From the NCBI RefSeq assembly GCF_000514815.1, contig NZ_AZWQ01000018.1:62118-126117 (forward strand): a DNA stretch of 64,000 nt, read 5' to 3'. The position numbers were made by a program, and so were the translations under genes. The notes under the pieces were generated by a model. The model was not told the DNA's origin. It made no database searches and was given only the letters and a program-made list of their open reading frames with translations. This stretch comes from Salinispora fenicalii. GTDB lineage: Bacteria; Actinomycetota; Actinomycetes; Mycobacteriales; Micromonosporaceae. Below are positions 8,959-18,412 of this stretch, in pieces; within the stretch, counting starts at the first letter, position 1; every line of letters starts with the position of its first letter.

Positions 8959-11490
8959 GTGGGTCCGAGGAGGCGGGCGAACCGGGCCGCTGCCCTACAC
9001 CGGCAGGCCGCCGCCACCGCGGTCGCCGCCGCCGACGTCCTGGACGATATTCGTCCCGCTCCCGCCGACCACGCCCGCCAGTACGAGCTCGCCGACCGGC
9101 TGCGGAGCGCCGCCGACCAACTCGCCCCCGGCTGGGCGGGAGCCGCGCTGGAGACCCTGCCGGCGGGGACCGTCGCCGGGGAGGGGCCGCCGCCCTTCGT
9201 CCGGGTCGGCACCGCCGCCCCGCTCGACGAGGCGCGCTTCCCCGCACTGGTCCCGCTGATCGGTACCGGGAACCTGGCGATCGATGCCGACACCGGGGAC
9301 CCGCGGGTGGCGGGCCTGGTCCGGGCCGTCCTGTTGCGACTGCTGGCGGCCACGCCGGCCGGAGCGCTGCTGGTCCGCGCGGTCGACGGTACGGGTACCG
9401 CGCTGGCCCCGTTCGGGGCGCTCGCCGACGCCGGCCTCCTGCCACCCCCGGTTACGGACGTCGCCGGCCTGCGGACGGTGCTGGCGGAGGCGGAGCGGTG
9501 GGTGGCCCCGGCCGGAGACGGTCGACGCCGGTACGACCGAACCCTGCTCCTGGTCGTCGCCGCGCTGCCCGAATCCACCGACCACACCGACCTGATCCGC
9601 CTGGAGGCGCTTGCCGAGCAGGGTGGCGCGAGTGGCCTGCACCTGCTGGTGGCCGGGTGGCCGGTCGGCCGCGCGCCGCTGCCACACGCCGCCTCGTTGA
9701 CGATCCGCAGTGCGTACGCACTGCTCACTGGCCCTCCCGGCACGGCCTTCGGGGCGCCGGAGGCGGATCCTCCGGGCGGGTTGAACTCACCGGTCTTCCT
9801 CGAACCGGATCCGCCGGCAGACCTCGTTGACAAGGTCTGCCGGCGCCTCGCCGAGCAGGTGGAGGAGGGCTCACGGCTGGCCCTGGCCGAGCTACTTCCG
9901 GCGCCGAGCGAGCCGCTGTGGACGACGAGTTCCCGCGCGGGGATGACGACGACGGTGGGGGACGCCGGGGGGCGGCCGGTCTCCCTGGGTTTCTCGGAGC
10001 TGACGCCACACTGGTTGGTGAGTGGCCGCTCCGACACCAGCCGATCAACGTTCCTCGCCACCGCCCTGCTCGGCCTGACCGCCCGCTACGGTCCCGAGGA
10101 GCTCGTCGTCTACCTGGCCGACCTCGGCGCCGGGGAGTCCTTCGCCGAGTTCCTCCAAACCGAACGCGACCGCTCCTGGATTCCGCAGGTCCGGGCGGCC
10201 GCGATCACCGCCGACCGGGAGTACGTGCTGGATCTGTTTGACCTCCTGGCCACCGAGGTCCGCCGCCGCGAGGAAGCCGGTGTCCGGGCCGGCGGGCAGC
10301 GGTACCAGGAGCTGCGGCAGCACCGGGAGCTACCGCGGATCGTCGCCGCGGTGGACGGCCTTCCGCGACTACTCACCGGCCGGGACCGGATCGCCTCCGA
10401 GGCGCGGGCCCTGCTCGAGACCGTGGCGCACACCGGCCGGTCGTACGGCGTGCATCTGCTCCTGGCCGGGGAGGGCGACCTGGGCCTTCGGGCGCGCAGT
10501 GACCGGGATCCGCTGCTCGGGCAGTTCCCGGTGCGGGTGGCGCTTCCCGGCGGGGGCGCGGTGTTGGCCTCGACCAACGACTCGGCGGCCGGGCTGGCGG
10601 TGGGGAGTGCGGTGGTCAACACCGCGGGCGGCCTCGGGGGGCCGCGTGGCGCCATTCGGGGACACGAGCGGGTGGTCCGCTTCCCCGATCCACTGGATCA
10701 CTGCGAGGCGGTGGAGGGCCTGCGGCACCGGCTCTGGGATGCCCGCCCGGAGCGGAGTGCACCGCCGGTCGTCTTCGCCGGTTACGCCCAGCCGCAGCTC
10801 CGCAACGACCCCCGGTACCGGTCGGCGGTGGCCGGTGGGGCGACCGGGCCGGTGGCGCTGCTGGGCCGGGCGGTGGATGTGACCCGGTCGACGGTGGCGG
10901 TGTCGCTCGACCCCGCCCCGGGGCGCAATCTGGCGGTGCTCGGCGCCGGCGTGGCGGCGGCTGGCCTGCTGGTCAGCGCGGCCCGCAGTGTCGCCGCCCA
11001 CCACCAGCCGGGTTCCGCCCGGTTCGTGGTGGTGCCGCCCGCGGACGAGGCGGGGCCCCTCGCGGCGGCGCTCGCCGCCGAGTTGGCCACTGAGCACTCG
11101 GTCGAGGTGGTGGATCAGGCTGACCTGCCGGCCGTCCTCGACTCGGCCGAGCCGGCCTACCTGGTCGTTTTCGACCTGGACGGGCTGGATTCCGGACAGG
11201 TTCCGCCGGACCGGCTCGCCACCCTGCTCCGGGAGGGTCCGCCGGCCGGTCGTCACCTGCTCGGCCGGTGGGGCACCGTATCCTCATTCGCGTCCCTACT
11301 CGAACCAGGAGACGAGTTGGCCAAGCTCGCCACGGTCGCCGTCGTGGACGTGCCGGGGGCCCAGCTCGGGGCGCTCTGTGGTCGCCCGGTGGAGTGGCGT
11401 CCTCGACCAGACCGGGCGTTGCTTTGGGACGGCCACAGCGGGCAGGGTGTGGTCCTGGTTCCGTTCGCCACGAATCCGGCCCTAACGTGA
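8959..11490 (+). CDS. FtsK/SpoIIIE-like protein with degenerate nucleotide-binding motifs
   Basis: About 843 residues in three consecutive ATPase-like regions: 55-330, 335-620 and 640-843. The middle one follows the FtsK/TcpA layout (LVVYLADLG, then VDGLPRLL, then SYGVHLLLAGEG). Its P-loop position reads SGRSDTSRSTFL, which lacks the invariant lysine. The Walker B position has one Asp (VAAVDG) without the usual DE pair. The third region has GAGVAAAGLL where a P-loop would be. It may be a coupling protein that has lost hydrolysis, or a scaffold like the degenerate domains of EccC. GTG 8959 is chosen because a GGGGG tract ends 8 bases before it; 8950 is an alternative. Its stop overlaps the next start. 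Confidence 0.75.
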   Translation: MGPRRRANRAAALHRQAAATAVAAADVLDDIRPAPADHARQYELADRLRSAADQLAPGWAGAALETLPAGTVAGEGPPPFVRVGTAAPLDEARFPALVPLIGTGNLAIDADTGDPRVAGLVRAVLLRLLAATPAGALLVRAVDGTGTALAPFGALADAGLLPPPVTDVAGLRTVLAEAERWVAPAGDGRRRYDRTLLLVVAALPESTDHTDLIRLEALAEQGGASGLHLLVAGWPVGRAPLPHAASLTIRSAYALLTGPPGTAFGAPEADPPGGLNSPVFLEPDPPADLVDKVCRRLAEQVEEGSRLALAELLPAPSEPLWTTSSRAGMTTTVGDAGGRPVSLGFSELTPHWLVSGRSDTSRSTFLATALLGLTARYGPEELVVYLADLGAGESFAEFLQTERDRSWIPQVRAAAITADREYVLDLFDLLATEVRRREEAGVRAGGQRYQELRQHRELPRIVAAVDGLPRLLTGRDRIASEARALLETVAHTGRSYGVHLLLAGEGDLGLRARSDRDPLLGQFPVRVALPGGGAVLASTNDSAAGLAVGSAVVNTAGGLGGPRGAIRGHERVVRFPDPLDHCEAVEGLRHRLWDARPERSAPPVVFAGYAQPQLRNDPRYRSAVAGGATGPVALLGRAVDVTRSTVAVSLDPAPGRNLAVLGAGVAAAGLLVSAARSVAAHHQPGSARFVVVPPADEAGPLAAALAAELATEHSVEVVDQADLPAVLDSAEPAYLVVFDLDGLDSGQVPPDRLATLLREGPPAGRHLLGRWGTVSSFASLLEPGDELAKLATVAVVDVPGAQLGALCGRPVEWRPRPDRALLWDGHSGQGVVLVPFATNPALT

Positions 11491-12392
11491 GCCGGATTCC
11501 CAGCCAGGATCGGGGCCCGGACCGGCAGCACCCCCCGGCTGCCCCGCCGATGCCGCCGATCCACGTTCCGCGGCCGGTTCATCCGCCGGCGCCGGCCCAC
11601 CAGCCGCTACCTGACCGCGAGCCGGTCGAGGCAACGCCTGAGCCTGAGCCAGCCCACGGGTCGGAGGCAGCCCCCGAAGCGGTCGAGGTAGCGCACGAGC
11701 TGGAGGAGGCCCACGAAGGGGTCGAGGTAGCCCACGAGGCGGAGGCCGCCCACGAGCCGGTTGAGGTGGCGTGGGACGAGTACCTCGCGGCCACCCGGGA
11801 GCTCGACGAGGTACGCCGAAGCGCGGCCACCGCCGCGGGCGAGCAGGCCCGCGCGGTCGCGGCCGCCCGGGAGGAGCTGGCGCTGGTCCGGGCCCAGCTG
11901 GCCGGGCAGGAGGCGCGGCTGCGCGAGTCCGGCGTACCGCCGATCTCGCTGGCGCCGACGCCACCGGAGCTCTCGGCGGCGAATCGGTCGATGGCGAGTG
12001 GGCCGGCGAAGGTGCTGGCGGCGCTGCGGGGGGCGGCCGGCCGGGTGGAGTCGGCGGAGGCCGCACTGACCGCCCGCGGGCTGGTCAATTTGGCGGGCTG
12101 GCCCGTCATCGCCCGTAACCTGCTCTGCTATGCCCCGCTGGCCCTGCTGATGCCGTTGGTCCAGCTGATCCTGCTCGCCGTCACCGGCCCCAGCACGGTG
12201 AGCGCCGCTGCGCTGGTTGTCGGGCTGGCCACGCCGGCGGCGGCGTTCGCAGCGGGCTGGTGGTGGGTGGGGCGCCTCGCCGGGCCGAAGGCGGGCGGGC
12301 AGCCGGATCGCACTCCGCGGCTCGGGGCGCTGGTCTGCCTAGTCCCGGCCGTTTTGACCAGTGCGGTGCTCCTGCTCGCCCTACTGGGCTGA
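11487..12392 (+). CDS. Coiled-coil membrane protein with VAHE/AHE repeats
   Basis: A 301-residue protein. Residues 1-45 are Pro-rich. Residues about 47-95 are Glu/Ala/His-rich, with repeats of the form VEVAHE-x-EEAHE. Residues 95-150 are a heptad-like Ala/Arg/Glu coiled coil. Three or four membrane helices follow (about 205-234, 236-262, 278-300). GTG 11487 overlaps the stop of the FtsK-like gene (GTGA), so the two products are probably made together. A membrane scaffold for the degenerate ATPase is plausible but inferred. It is convergent with folE. Confidence 0.7.
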   Translation: MSRIPSQDRGPDRQHPPAAPPMPPIHVPRPVHPPAPAHQPLPDREPVEATPEPEPAHGSEAAPEAVEVAHELEEAHEGVEVAHEAEAAHEPVEVAWDEYLAATRELDEVRRSAATAAGEQARAVAAAREELALVRAQLAGQEARLRESGVPPISLAPTPPELSAANRSMASGPAKVLAALRGAAGRVESAEAALTARGLVNLAGWPVIARNLLCYAPLALLMPLVQLILLAVTGPSTVSAAALVVGLATPAAAFAAGWWWVGRLAGPKAGGQPDRTPRLGALVCLVPAVLTSAVLLLALLG

Positions 12393-12432
12393 GCTCGGCG
12401 CAGGCGTAGCGGCGTCCCGGGGCGGAGTGGGG

Positions 12433-12461
12433 CCGCCCGGCGCTGATGACCCGCCGGGCGG
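12433..12461. terminator. Hairpin between convergent operons
   Basis: A perfect 10-bp inverted repeat (CCGCCCGGCG, 9-base loop, CGCCGGGCGG) sits between the convergent membrane-protein gene and folE, just after the folE stop. There is no T-tract, as is common for actinobacterial terminators. It could act in both directions. Confidence 0.6.
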
Positions 12462-12467
12462 GTGGGG

Positions 12468-13148
12468 TCAGCGCGAGTTGATCAGGGCCATCGCCTCGGC
12501 GCGGGTTCGCGCGTCCTCTTGCAGGCTGCCGCGTACCGCGGAGGTGATCGTGCAGGCCCCCGACTTCTGAATGCCGCGCATCGCCATGCACATGTGCTCG
12601 CACTCCAGGACGACGATCACGCCGCGCGGCTGGAGCTGCGCCATCAGCAGGTCGGCGATTTGTACGGTGAGCCGCTCCTGCACCTGGGGACGACGTGCGA
12701 AGACCTCTACCAGTCGGGCCAGCTTGGACAGCCCGGTAACCCGGCCGTCCGAGCCGGGAATGTACCCAATGTGGGCACTGCCCCGAAACGGCAGCAGGTG
12801 GTGCTCGCAGAGGCTCATCACATCGATGCCCTGGACCAGCACCAGCTCGTCGTGGTTGGCCTCGAAGGTGGTGTTGAGCACCTGCGCCGGGTCGACCCGG
12901 AGCCCGGCGAACAACTCGACGTAGGCCCGGGCTACCCGGGCCGGGGTCTGCTGGAGCCCTTCGCGGTCCGGGTCTTCGCCGACCGCGATCAGGATCTCGC
13001 GGACCGCCTTCTCCAGCCGAACCAGGTCAACGCTCTCCTCGACCGGACCGCCGGTGAGCCGACCGCTGACCAACCGGGCGGCGACGTGGTCCAGGTCGCC
13101 GTCGGTCTTGGTGGCGGAGGCGGCCAACCCCTCCGAGCGGTTGGCCAC
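12468..13148 (-). CDS. folE: GTP cyclohydrolase I
   Basis: A 226-residue protein that converts GTP to 7,8-dihydroneopterin triphosphate, the first step of folate synthesis. The zinc site is visible as CEHH (Cys114, His117) and HMCM (Cys187), alongside [13 protein letters not shown] and the substrate-loop region [10 protein letters not shown]. The N-terminal 40 residues extend beyond the family core. GTG 13148 lies 14 bases after the ftsH stop, so the two are co-transcribed, as in most actinobacteria. The usual partners folP, folB and folK do not follow here; a hairpin and a convergent gene do. Confidence 0.95.
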   Translation of the reverse strand: MANRSEGLAASATKTDGDLDHVAARLVSGRLTGGPVEESVDLVRLEKAVREILIAVGEDPDREGLQQTPARVARAYVELFAGLRVDPAQVLNTTFEANHDELVLVQGIDVMSLCEHHLLPFRGSAHIGYIPGSDGRVTGLSKLARLVEVFARRPQVQERLTVQIADLLMAQLQPRGVIVVLECEHMCMAMRGIQKSGACTITSAVRGSLQEDARTRAEAMALINSR

Positions 13149-13162
13149 CTCGTCGTCGCTGT

Positions 13163-15172
13163 TCAGTGTGGTCCCTCCGAGTTGTTCGAGGCGGCACCGC
13201 TGATGGATGCGGCGTCGGCCGGGCCCTGAGCCTTGAGCGCCTCATTCTCGGCGGGCGTGCGAACCGGCGGCTCGGTGGAGGGCTGGCGCTTGCCGAACCC
13301 GTTGTACGGAGCCATCGGCGGGCGCTTCACGACCCGGTCGCAGATGCGCGCCATGTCGGCCGTGGAGAGGGTCTCCTTCTCCATCAGCTCGAGCACGATG
13401 TTGTCCAGGACATCGCGGTACTCGACCAGGATCTCCCAGGCCTCGTCGTGCGCCAACTCGATCAGGGCTCGCATCTCGGCGTCGATCTCGGCGGCGACGG
13501 CGTCGGAGTAACCCCGCTCGTTGCCCATGTTGCGGCCGAGGAACGGCTCGTCGCCGCTGCTGCCGTACTTGAGCGCACCGAGCTTCGAGCTCATCCCGTA
13601 CTGGGTGATCATCGCGCGGGCCAGCTGGGTGGCCTTCTCGATGTCGTTGCCAGCGCCGGTGGTCGGCTCGTGGAACACCAGCTCCTCGGCGGCCCGGCCA
13701 CCTAGCGCGTAGGCCAGGGTGTCGACCATCTCGGCCCGAGTCTGGGTGTACTTGTCCTCGGTTGGCAGGACCAGGGTGTGCCCCAGGGACCGGCCCCGGG
13801 ACAGGATGGTGACCTTGTGCACCGGAGCGGCGTGCGGCAGCGCCCAGGCGACCAGCGCGTGCCCACCCTCGTGGTACGCCGTGATCTTCTTTTCGTTGTC
13901 ACTCATCACCCGAGTACGGCGCTGCGGGCCAGCGATCACCCGGTCGATCGACTCTTCCAGGGACTCGTCGGTGATTGCCCGCTTGTCCCGGCGCGCGGTG
14001 AGCAGTGCAGCCTCGTTGATCACGTTGGCCAGGTCGGCACCGCTGAAGCCAGGAGTACGCCGCGCCACCGCGTCGAGATCAACATCGGGGGTGAACGGCT
14101 TGCCCTTGGCGTGCACCCGCAGGATCGCCTTGCGGCCCTCCATGTCCGGCGCGTCCACCGGGATCTGCCGGTCGAAGCGGCCCGGCCGCAGCAGCGCCGG
14201 GTCGAGGATGTCCGGCCGGTTGGTGGCGGCGATCAGGATGACACCGCCCTTGGTGTCGAAGCCGTCCATCTCGACGAGGAGCTGGTTGAGGGTCTGCTCC
14301 CGCTCGTCGTGACCGCCGCCCATGCCAGCGCCCCGGTGGCGACCGACCGCGTCGATCTCGTCCACGAAGACGATCGCCGGCGCGTTCGTCTTGGCCTGCT
14401 CGAAGAGGTCCCGGACCCGACTGGCGCCGACACCGACGAACATCTCGACGAAGTCCGAGCCGGAGATGGAGTAGAAGGGCACCCCGGCCTCCCCGGCGAC
14501 CGCGCGGGCCAGCAGGGTCTTACCGGTGCCGGGCGGACCGAAGAGCAGCACGCCCTTCGGGATCTTGGCGCCGAGCGCCTGGTACTTCGCCGGGTTCTGC
14601 AGGAAGTCCTTGATCTCGTGCAGCTCCTCGACGGCCTCCTCGGAGCCCGCCACGTCGGCGAAGGTCGTCTTCGGCGTGTCCTTGGTGATCATCTTGGCCT
14701 TGGACTTGCCAAAGTTGAGCACCCGGGAGCCGCCACCCTGCATCTGCGACATGAAGAACAGCAGCAGGGCCACCAGCAGCAGGATGGGCAGCAGGCTGAT
14801 CAGCAGGGTCATCCAGACGCTGTCGCGGGAGACATCCGCGTCGACCGGGCCGGTGATGCGGTTGTTCGCCTCGGCGTCGCGGACGTCGTTCCAGACCTGG
14901 TCACCGACCTCGTACGGGAACTGCGCCTCGATCCGATTGGTGGTGGTATCACCGAACTCGGCCGGCTCGGCCAAGTCAAGCTGGAGCGTCTGCTCCTTGT
15001 CGGCGAAGACGGCCTTCTCAATGCCACCCTTGTCGAGTTGCTCCAGCGCGACGGAGGTTTCCACCTGGTGGTAGTCGGGCTCGCTGAAGGCCACGTTGTA
15101 GAGCAAAAAGGCGCCGAGGCCGACCAGGAGGACCCAGACCAACGGTCGGCGGAAGAAACGCGTACGTTCCAT
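13163..15172 (-). CDS. ftsH: ATP-dependent zinc metalloprotease FtsH
   Basis: A 669-residue hexameric membrane AAA+ protease that degrades unassembled or damaged membrane proteins. Layout: membrane helix 8-27, extracytoplasmic FtsH_ext domain 30-112, second helix about 115-138, and an AAA module with GPPGTGKT (about 208) and [10 protein letters not shown] (about 262). The second-region-of-homology [19 protein letters not shown] comes next, then the zinc site HEGGH (about 433) with a third acidic ligand near NDIEKATQ. The C-terminal 60 residues are Pro/Glu-rich. ATG 15172 begins the first helix; an AGGAGG lies about 27 bases further upstream, too far to be an obvious site. Confidence 0.97.
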   Translation of the reverse strand: MERTRFFRRPLVWVLLVGLGAFLLYNVAFSEPDYHQVETSVALEQLDKGGIEKAVFADKEQTLQLDLAEPAEFGDTTTNRIEAQFPYEVGDQVWNDVRDAEANNRITGPVDADVSRDSVWMTLLISLLPILLLVALLLFFMSQMQGGGSRVLNFGKSKAKMITKDTPKTTFADVAGSEEAVEELHEIKDFLQNPAKYQALGAKIPKGVLLFGPPGTGKTLLARAVAGEAGVPFYSISGSDFVEMFVGVGASRVRDLFEQAKTNAPAIVFVDEIDAVGRHRGAGMGGGHDEREQTLNQLLVEMDGFDTKGGVILIAATNRPDILDPALLRPGRFDRQIPVDAPDMEGRKAILRVHAKGKPFTPDVDLDAVARRTPGFSGADLANVINEAALLTARRDKRAITDESLEESIDRVIAGPQRRTRVMSDNEKKITAYHEGGHALVAWALPHAAPVHKVTILSRGRSLGHTLVLPTEDKYTQTRAEMVDTLAYALGGRAAEELVFHEPTTGAGNDIEKATQLARAMITQYGMSSKLGALKYGSSGDEPFLGRNMGNERGYSDAVAAEIDAEMRALIELAHDEAWEILVEYRDVLDNIVLELMEKETLSTADMARICDRVVKRPPMAPYNGFGKRQPSTEPPVRTPAENEALKAQGPADAASISGAASNNSEGPH

Positions 15173-15531
15173 ACTATTGTCGAGCGCCGAGACGCTCGCA
15201 TCCTCCTGATCGACGTCCGGACCGTCTGAATAGTGTCGCCGCCAGCGCGGCGGCGGAGCCGCCGTGCGGGCCGGTCTAACCCCCGGGGCACCACGTCGCG
15301 CCACGGTCACTCGACCGTACACCGTTCGTGCCGGTTGCGAGCATGCCAGCCCCAGCACTTACGCGTAGGGCGAACCGGGGTTCCTGCCAGCGGGACGGGA
15401 GCTCCGCACCCGGCCACCCAACCGCCCGGTCCCGCGGTTGCGGAGGTCGGGCGTGGAGATTACCTCCACGCCGCCGGCCCCAACCCTAGTCCGTACGGCT
15501 GAGAGTCCGCTGAACGTCGAAGCGAGCGCTC
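15173..15531. other. 359-bp hpt-ftsH intergenic region with hairpin
   Basis: No convincing gene is present. The region must hold the end of the hpt transcript and the ftsH promoter, both on the minus strand. A perfect 9-bp inverted repeat GGCGTGGAG/CTCCACGCC with a 5-base loop lies at 15450-15472, about 60 bases after the hpt stop. It is a candidate terminator or attenuator. No clear -35/-10 pair was recognised. Confidence 0.45.
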
Positions 15532-16104
15532 CTACCGGGCGTAGACCTCGGGTCGGAGTACGCCGACGAAGGGCAACTCCCGGTAGCGCTCGCCGAAGTC
15601 AAGCCCGTAGCCGACGACGAACTCGGTCGGGATGTCGAAGCCGACGTACTTGACCGCGACCGGCACCTTCACCGCCTCCGGCTTGCGGAACAGCGCGACC
15701 ACCTCGACGCTCGCCGCCGAGCGGGACTCCAGGTAGCGCAGGAGCCAGGAGAGGGTCAGCCCGGAGTCGACGATGTCCTCCACCACGACCACGTGCCGGC
15801 CGGCGATGTCCCGGTCCAGGTCCTTGAGGATCCGCACCACGCCGGAGGAGGTGGTGCCCTGCCCGTACGAGGAGATCGCCATGAACTCCAGCTCGGCCGG
15901 GGGCCCGTGCCGGCCCAGCGCCCGGGCGAAGTCGGCCATGAACATCACCGCGCCCTTGAGGACGCAGACGAGCAGTAGCCCGTCCTCGATGTCGGCGTAG
16001 TCCGCCGAGATCTGCTTGGCCAACTCCGCCGTCTTCTCGCGGATCTGCGCCTCCGAAATGATCACGTGGTCGATATCGGCGTCGTACCAGGAGCCGTCAG
16101 CCAT
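15532..16104 (-). CDS. hpt: Hypoxanthine phosphoribosyltransferase
   Basis: A 190-residue purine-salvage enzyme that transfers the ribose-5-phosphate of PRPP onto hypoxanthine or guanine. The PRPP-binding loop VVVVEDIVDSGLTL (about 103-116) is intact, along with LKGAVMFMADF near the N-terminus and the base-contact region KYVGFDIP. ATG 16104 is preceded by AGGAG and gives the usual family length. It is the gene after tilS, the typical actinobacterial tilS-hpt-ftsH order. A possible promoter lies about 50 bases upstream, so it may also be expressed independently of tilS. Confidence 0.95.
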   Translation of the reverse strand: MADGSWYDADIDHVIISEAQIREKTAELAKQISADYADIEDGLLLVCVLKGAVMFMADFARALGRHGPPAELEFMAISSYGQGTTSSGVVRILKDLDRDIAGRHVVVVEDIVDSGLTLSWLLRYLESRSAASVEVVALFRKPEAVKVPVAVKYVGFDIPTEFVVGYGLDFGERYRELPFVGVLRPEVYAR

Positions 16105-16155
16105 GGCTCCTAGCCTGCCGTACGCACGATGGTCTCCGTCGGCGGGGCCGCTCCT

Positions 16156-16186
16156 TTTATACGACCCAGGCCGGGTTTCTCCGCAA
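16156..16186 (-). promoter_or_regulatory. Candidate hpt promoter
   Basis: On the minus strand, TTGCGG (16186-16181) and TATAAA (16161-16156) are separated by 19 bases, about 50 bases before the hpt start. The spacing is slightly long. The AT-rich -10 stands out in this GC-rich context. Confidence 0.4.
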
Positions 16187-16240
16187 AGACCAGCAAACGG
16201 GACCGATCCCCGCCCCGCTGACCAGCGGAAGCTCCCTCGG

Positions 16241-17242
16241 TCACACCTGCGCATCCGGGTCGTCGGCGGTGAGCCGACCCGCCCGACGAAGCACCCGCAG
16301 CCCGTCCGGCAGGTGCGCCGCCCCCTGCCCGCGCCAGCCGGTGACCAGGGCCTCCAACGCATCCACATGCCGGTGCGACAGGGCGGCCGGGCGAGCCCCC
16401 AGCTCCCGGGCCCAGGCGTGCAACACCCGCCCGCGGACCGCCGGCGCCAACTCCGCGAGCCCGCCCACGGAGAGCCCCCCATCGGGGTGCCGCACCCCGC
16501 CCAGCGCGGTGCTGGCCTGCTCATCCAGCGCCGCCGTGTCGACCGCGACCAGCCGGGCGGTACGGGCCAGGTTGTCCAGCACCGCCGGCCCGAGTGCCCG
16601 CACCAGCACCGGCAGCACCTCGGCCCGGACCCGAGCGCGGGCGTACGCCGGGTCGGAGTTGTGCGGGTCCTCCCAGGGGTCGAGTCCCAGCGCCGTGCAG
16701 GCCGCCCGGGTCTGCTCCCGACTCACCTCCAGCAGCGGACGCAGCAGCAGCGCCGAGCCGAGCCGCCGCCGTGCCGGCATCCCGGACAGGCCGCGTGGCC
16801 CGGCGCCGCGCGCCAACGCCAGCAGCACCGTCTCCGCCTGATCGTCGCGGGTGTGTCCGGTAAGTAGCGCCGCCGCCCCAAGCCCGTCGGCCACCTCGGT
16901 CAACGCCCGGTAGCGGGCCGCCCGGGCGGCGGCCTCCGGGCCACCAGGCCGCCCGGACACGTCCACCCGGACCACCTCGACCGGGGTGAGGCCGGTTGCC
17001 CGGGCCCAGTCGGCCACCGCCGCCGCCCGCTGTGCGGAGCCCTTCTGCAGACCATGGTCAACGGTGACCAGACCGGCGGATCGCCCGAGTCGGGGCGCCA
17101 CGAAGGCGGTCGCGGCGGCGAGTGCCAGCGAGTCGGCTCCCCCGGAGCAGGCCACCAGCACCGGCCCCGAACCGGGTAGCTCGGTCAACGCATGCCGGAT
17201 CGCGCGGCGGATCGCGGCGACCGGTGGGGCGAGTGCGGCCAC
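16241..17242 (-). CDS. tilS: tRNA(Ile)-lysidine synthase
   Basis: A 333-residue protein. TilS attaches lysine to C34 of the tRNA(Ile) with anticodon CAU, so that it reads AUA. The PP-loop ATPase motif ACSGGADSLAL is at about 32-42, followed by VTVDHGL and the TGHTRDDQAETVLL motif typical of TilS. The C-terminal third is the poorly conserved tRNA-binding part and is shorter than in E. coli, as usual for actinobacteria. GTG 17242 lies 10 bases after the metalloprotease stop, so it belongs to that operon. Confidence 0.95.
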   Translation of the reverse strand: MAALAPPVAAIRRAIRHALTELPGSGPVLVACSGGADSLALAAATAFVAPRLGRSAGLVTVDHGLQKGSAQRAAAVADWARATGLTPVEVVRVDVSGRPGGPEAAARAARYRALTEVADGLGAAALLTGHTRDDQAETVLLALARGAGPRGLSGMPARRRLGSALLLRPLLEVSREQTRAACTALGLDPWEDPHNSDPAYARARVRAEVLPVLVRALGPAVLDNLARTARLVAVDTAALDEQASTALGGVRHPDGGLSVGGLAELAPAVRGRVLHAWARELGARPAALSHRHVDALEALVTGWRGQGAAHLPDGLRVLRRAGRLTADDPDAQV

Positions 17243-17252
17243 GGACGGTCGG

Positions 17253-18323
17253 TCAGTCGCCGGCCGGGAGCGGACCGGCCGGCCCGTGCACCCGGGCCAC
17301 CCAGGCGTCCGGGTCGCTGAGCTCGGCGAGCCGGGGCAGGGTCAGCGGGGAGGCGAAGACCCGGTTGAAGCCCGCCATGCCAACCCGCTCAACCACACCG
17401 TGGACGAACCTCCGCCCCTCGGCGTACTGGCGCAGTTTCACCTCCACCCCGAGCAGCCGCCGGAGCGCCTTCTCCACGGGGTTGCCCGACTCCCGACGGC
17501 GGTTGAACGAGGCCCGGATCCGCTCCACGCTCGGAATCACCTGCGGCCCCACGCCATCCATCACGAACTCGGCGTGCCCCTCGAGCAGCGTCATCAGCGC
17601 GGTGAGCCGGTCCAGCACCGCCTTCTGGGCCGGCGTCTGGACGATGTCCAGGACGCTGGTGCGACCGGCCGGCTCCCGCACCGCGTCGGCGAGAACGGCG
17701 ACGCCGCGACGTAGCCGATCGACCAGGGGGTCGGCGCCACTGCTGGCGGCGTCGACGAACGCCTGCACCTCACCGAGAAAGTAGGCCCGCAGCCACGGCA
17801 CCGCGGTGAACTGGGTGCGGTGGGTGACCTCGTGCAGACAGACCCAGAGCCGAAAGTCGCGGGGATCAGCCGCCAGCTTCCGCTCCACCTCGACGATGTT
17901 CGGCGCGATCAGCAGTAGCTGGCCCGGTTCGCCGGCGAAGACCTCGTATTGGCCGAGGACCCGGCCGGACAGGTAAGCCAGCACCGTGCCAGCCTGCACG
18001 CCGGTGATCCGCGAACCGATCGCGTCGGTCAACATGCCGGGCTGCTTGTCTCCCGCGAGCCGACCGACCAGGGGGCCGATGACCTCGCGCAGACCGGCGA
18101 CGTTGGCCGCCGCCCAGTCACGACGGTCCACCACCTGCACCGGCGGGTGCGACACCTGCGATCGGAGCCCGGTGAAGTCACCGACGTGCTCGGCCGCCTC
18201 GTCGGTCAGCCGGCGCAGGTCGCCGACGACCTCCGTGGCTTCGGCGTAGGAGACGCGCGGGCCCGTCTTGCCGAGCGTCCCCGCGGTCGCTGCGGCCAGA
18301 TCCCAGTCCACGAACTGCGCCAT
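17253..18323 (-). CDS. DUF2342-family zinc-dependent metalloprotease
   Basis: A 356-residue protein of the zincin-like family (DUF2342, also annotated as coenzyme F420 biosynthesis-associated) that sits between dacB and tilS in many actinobacteria. The zinc motif HEVTH is at 164-168, inside CLHEVTHRTQF. The early segment MAQFVDWDLAAATAGTL matches the conserved family start and fixes ATG 18323. The C-terminal half is helical, with VEKALRRLLGVE. No signal peptide is visible, so it is probably cytoplasmic. Substrate unknown. Confidence 0.88.
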   Translation of the reverse strand: MAQFVDWDLAAATAGTLGKTGPRVSYAEATEVVGDLRRLTDEAAEHVGDFTGLRSQVSHPPVQVVDRRDWAAANVAGLREVIGPLVGRLAGDKQPGMLTDAIGSRITGVQAGTVLAYLSGRVLGQYEVFAGEPGQLLLIAPNIVEVERKLAADPRDFRLWVCLHEVTHRTQFTAVPWLRAYFLGEVQAFVDAASSGADPLVDRLRRGVAVLADAVREPAGRTSVLDIVQTPAQKAVLDRLTALMTLLEGHAEFVMDGVGPQVIPSVERIRASFNRRRESGNPVEKALRRLLGVEVKLRQYAEGRRFVHGVVERVGMAGFNRVFASPLTLPRLAELSDPDAWVARVHGPAGPLPAGD

Positions 18324-18412
18324 GGGCCCACCGTACCTGTGGGGTCGCCCGCCGACCGGGGCCACGGCGGTCGTGGTCGGGCCCCACTCCCACCGCCCCG
18401 CCCAAGCTGAGG

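Noticed and set aside
13778..15229. A 483-codon open frame on the plus strand opposite ftsH
   Set aside because: It is a GC-bias shadow: ftsH has complete motifs on the other strand, and the antisense frame has no ribosome site or recognisable domain.
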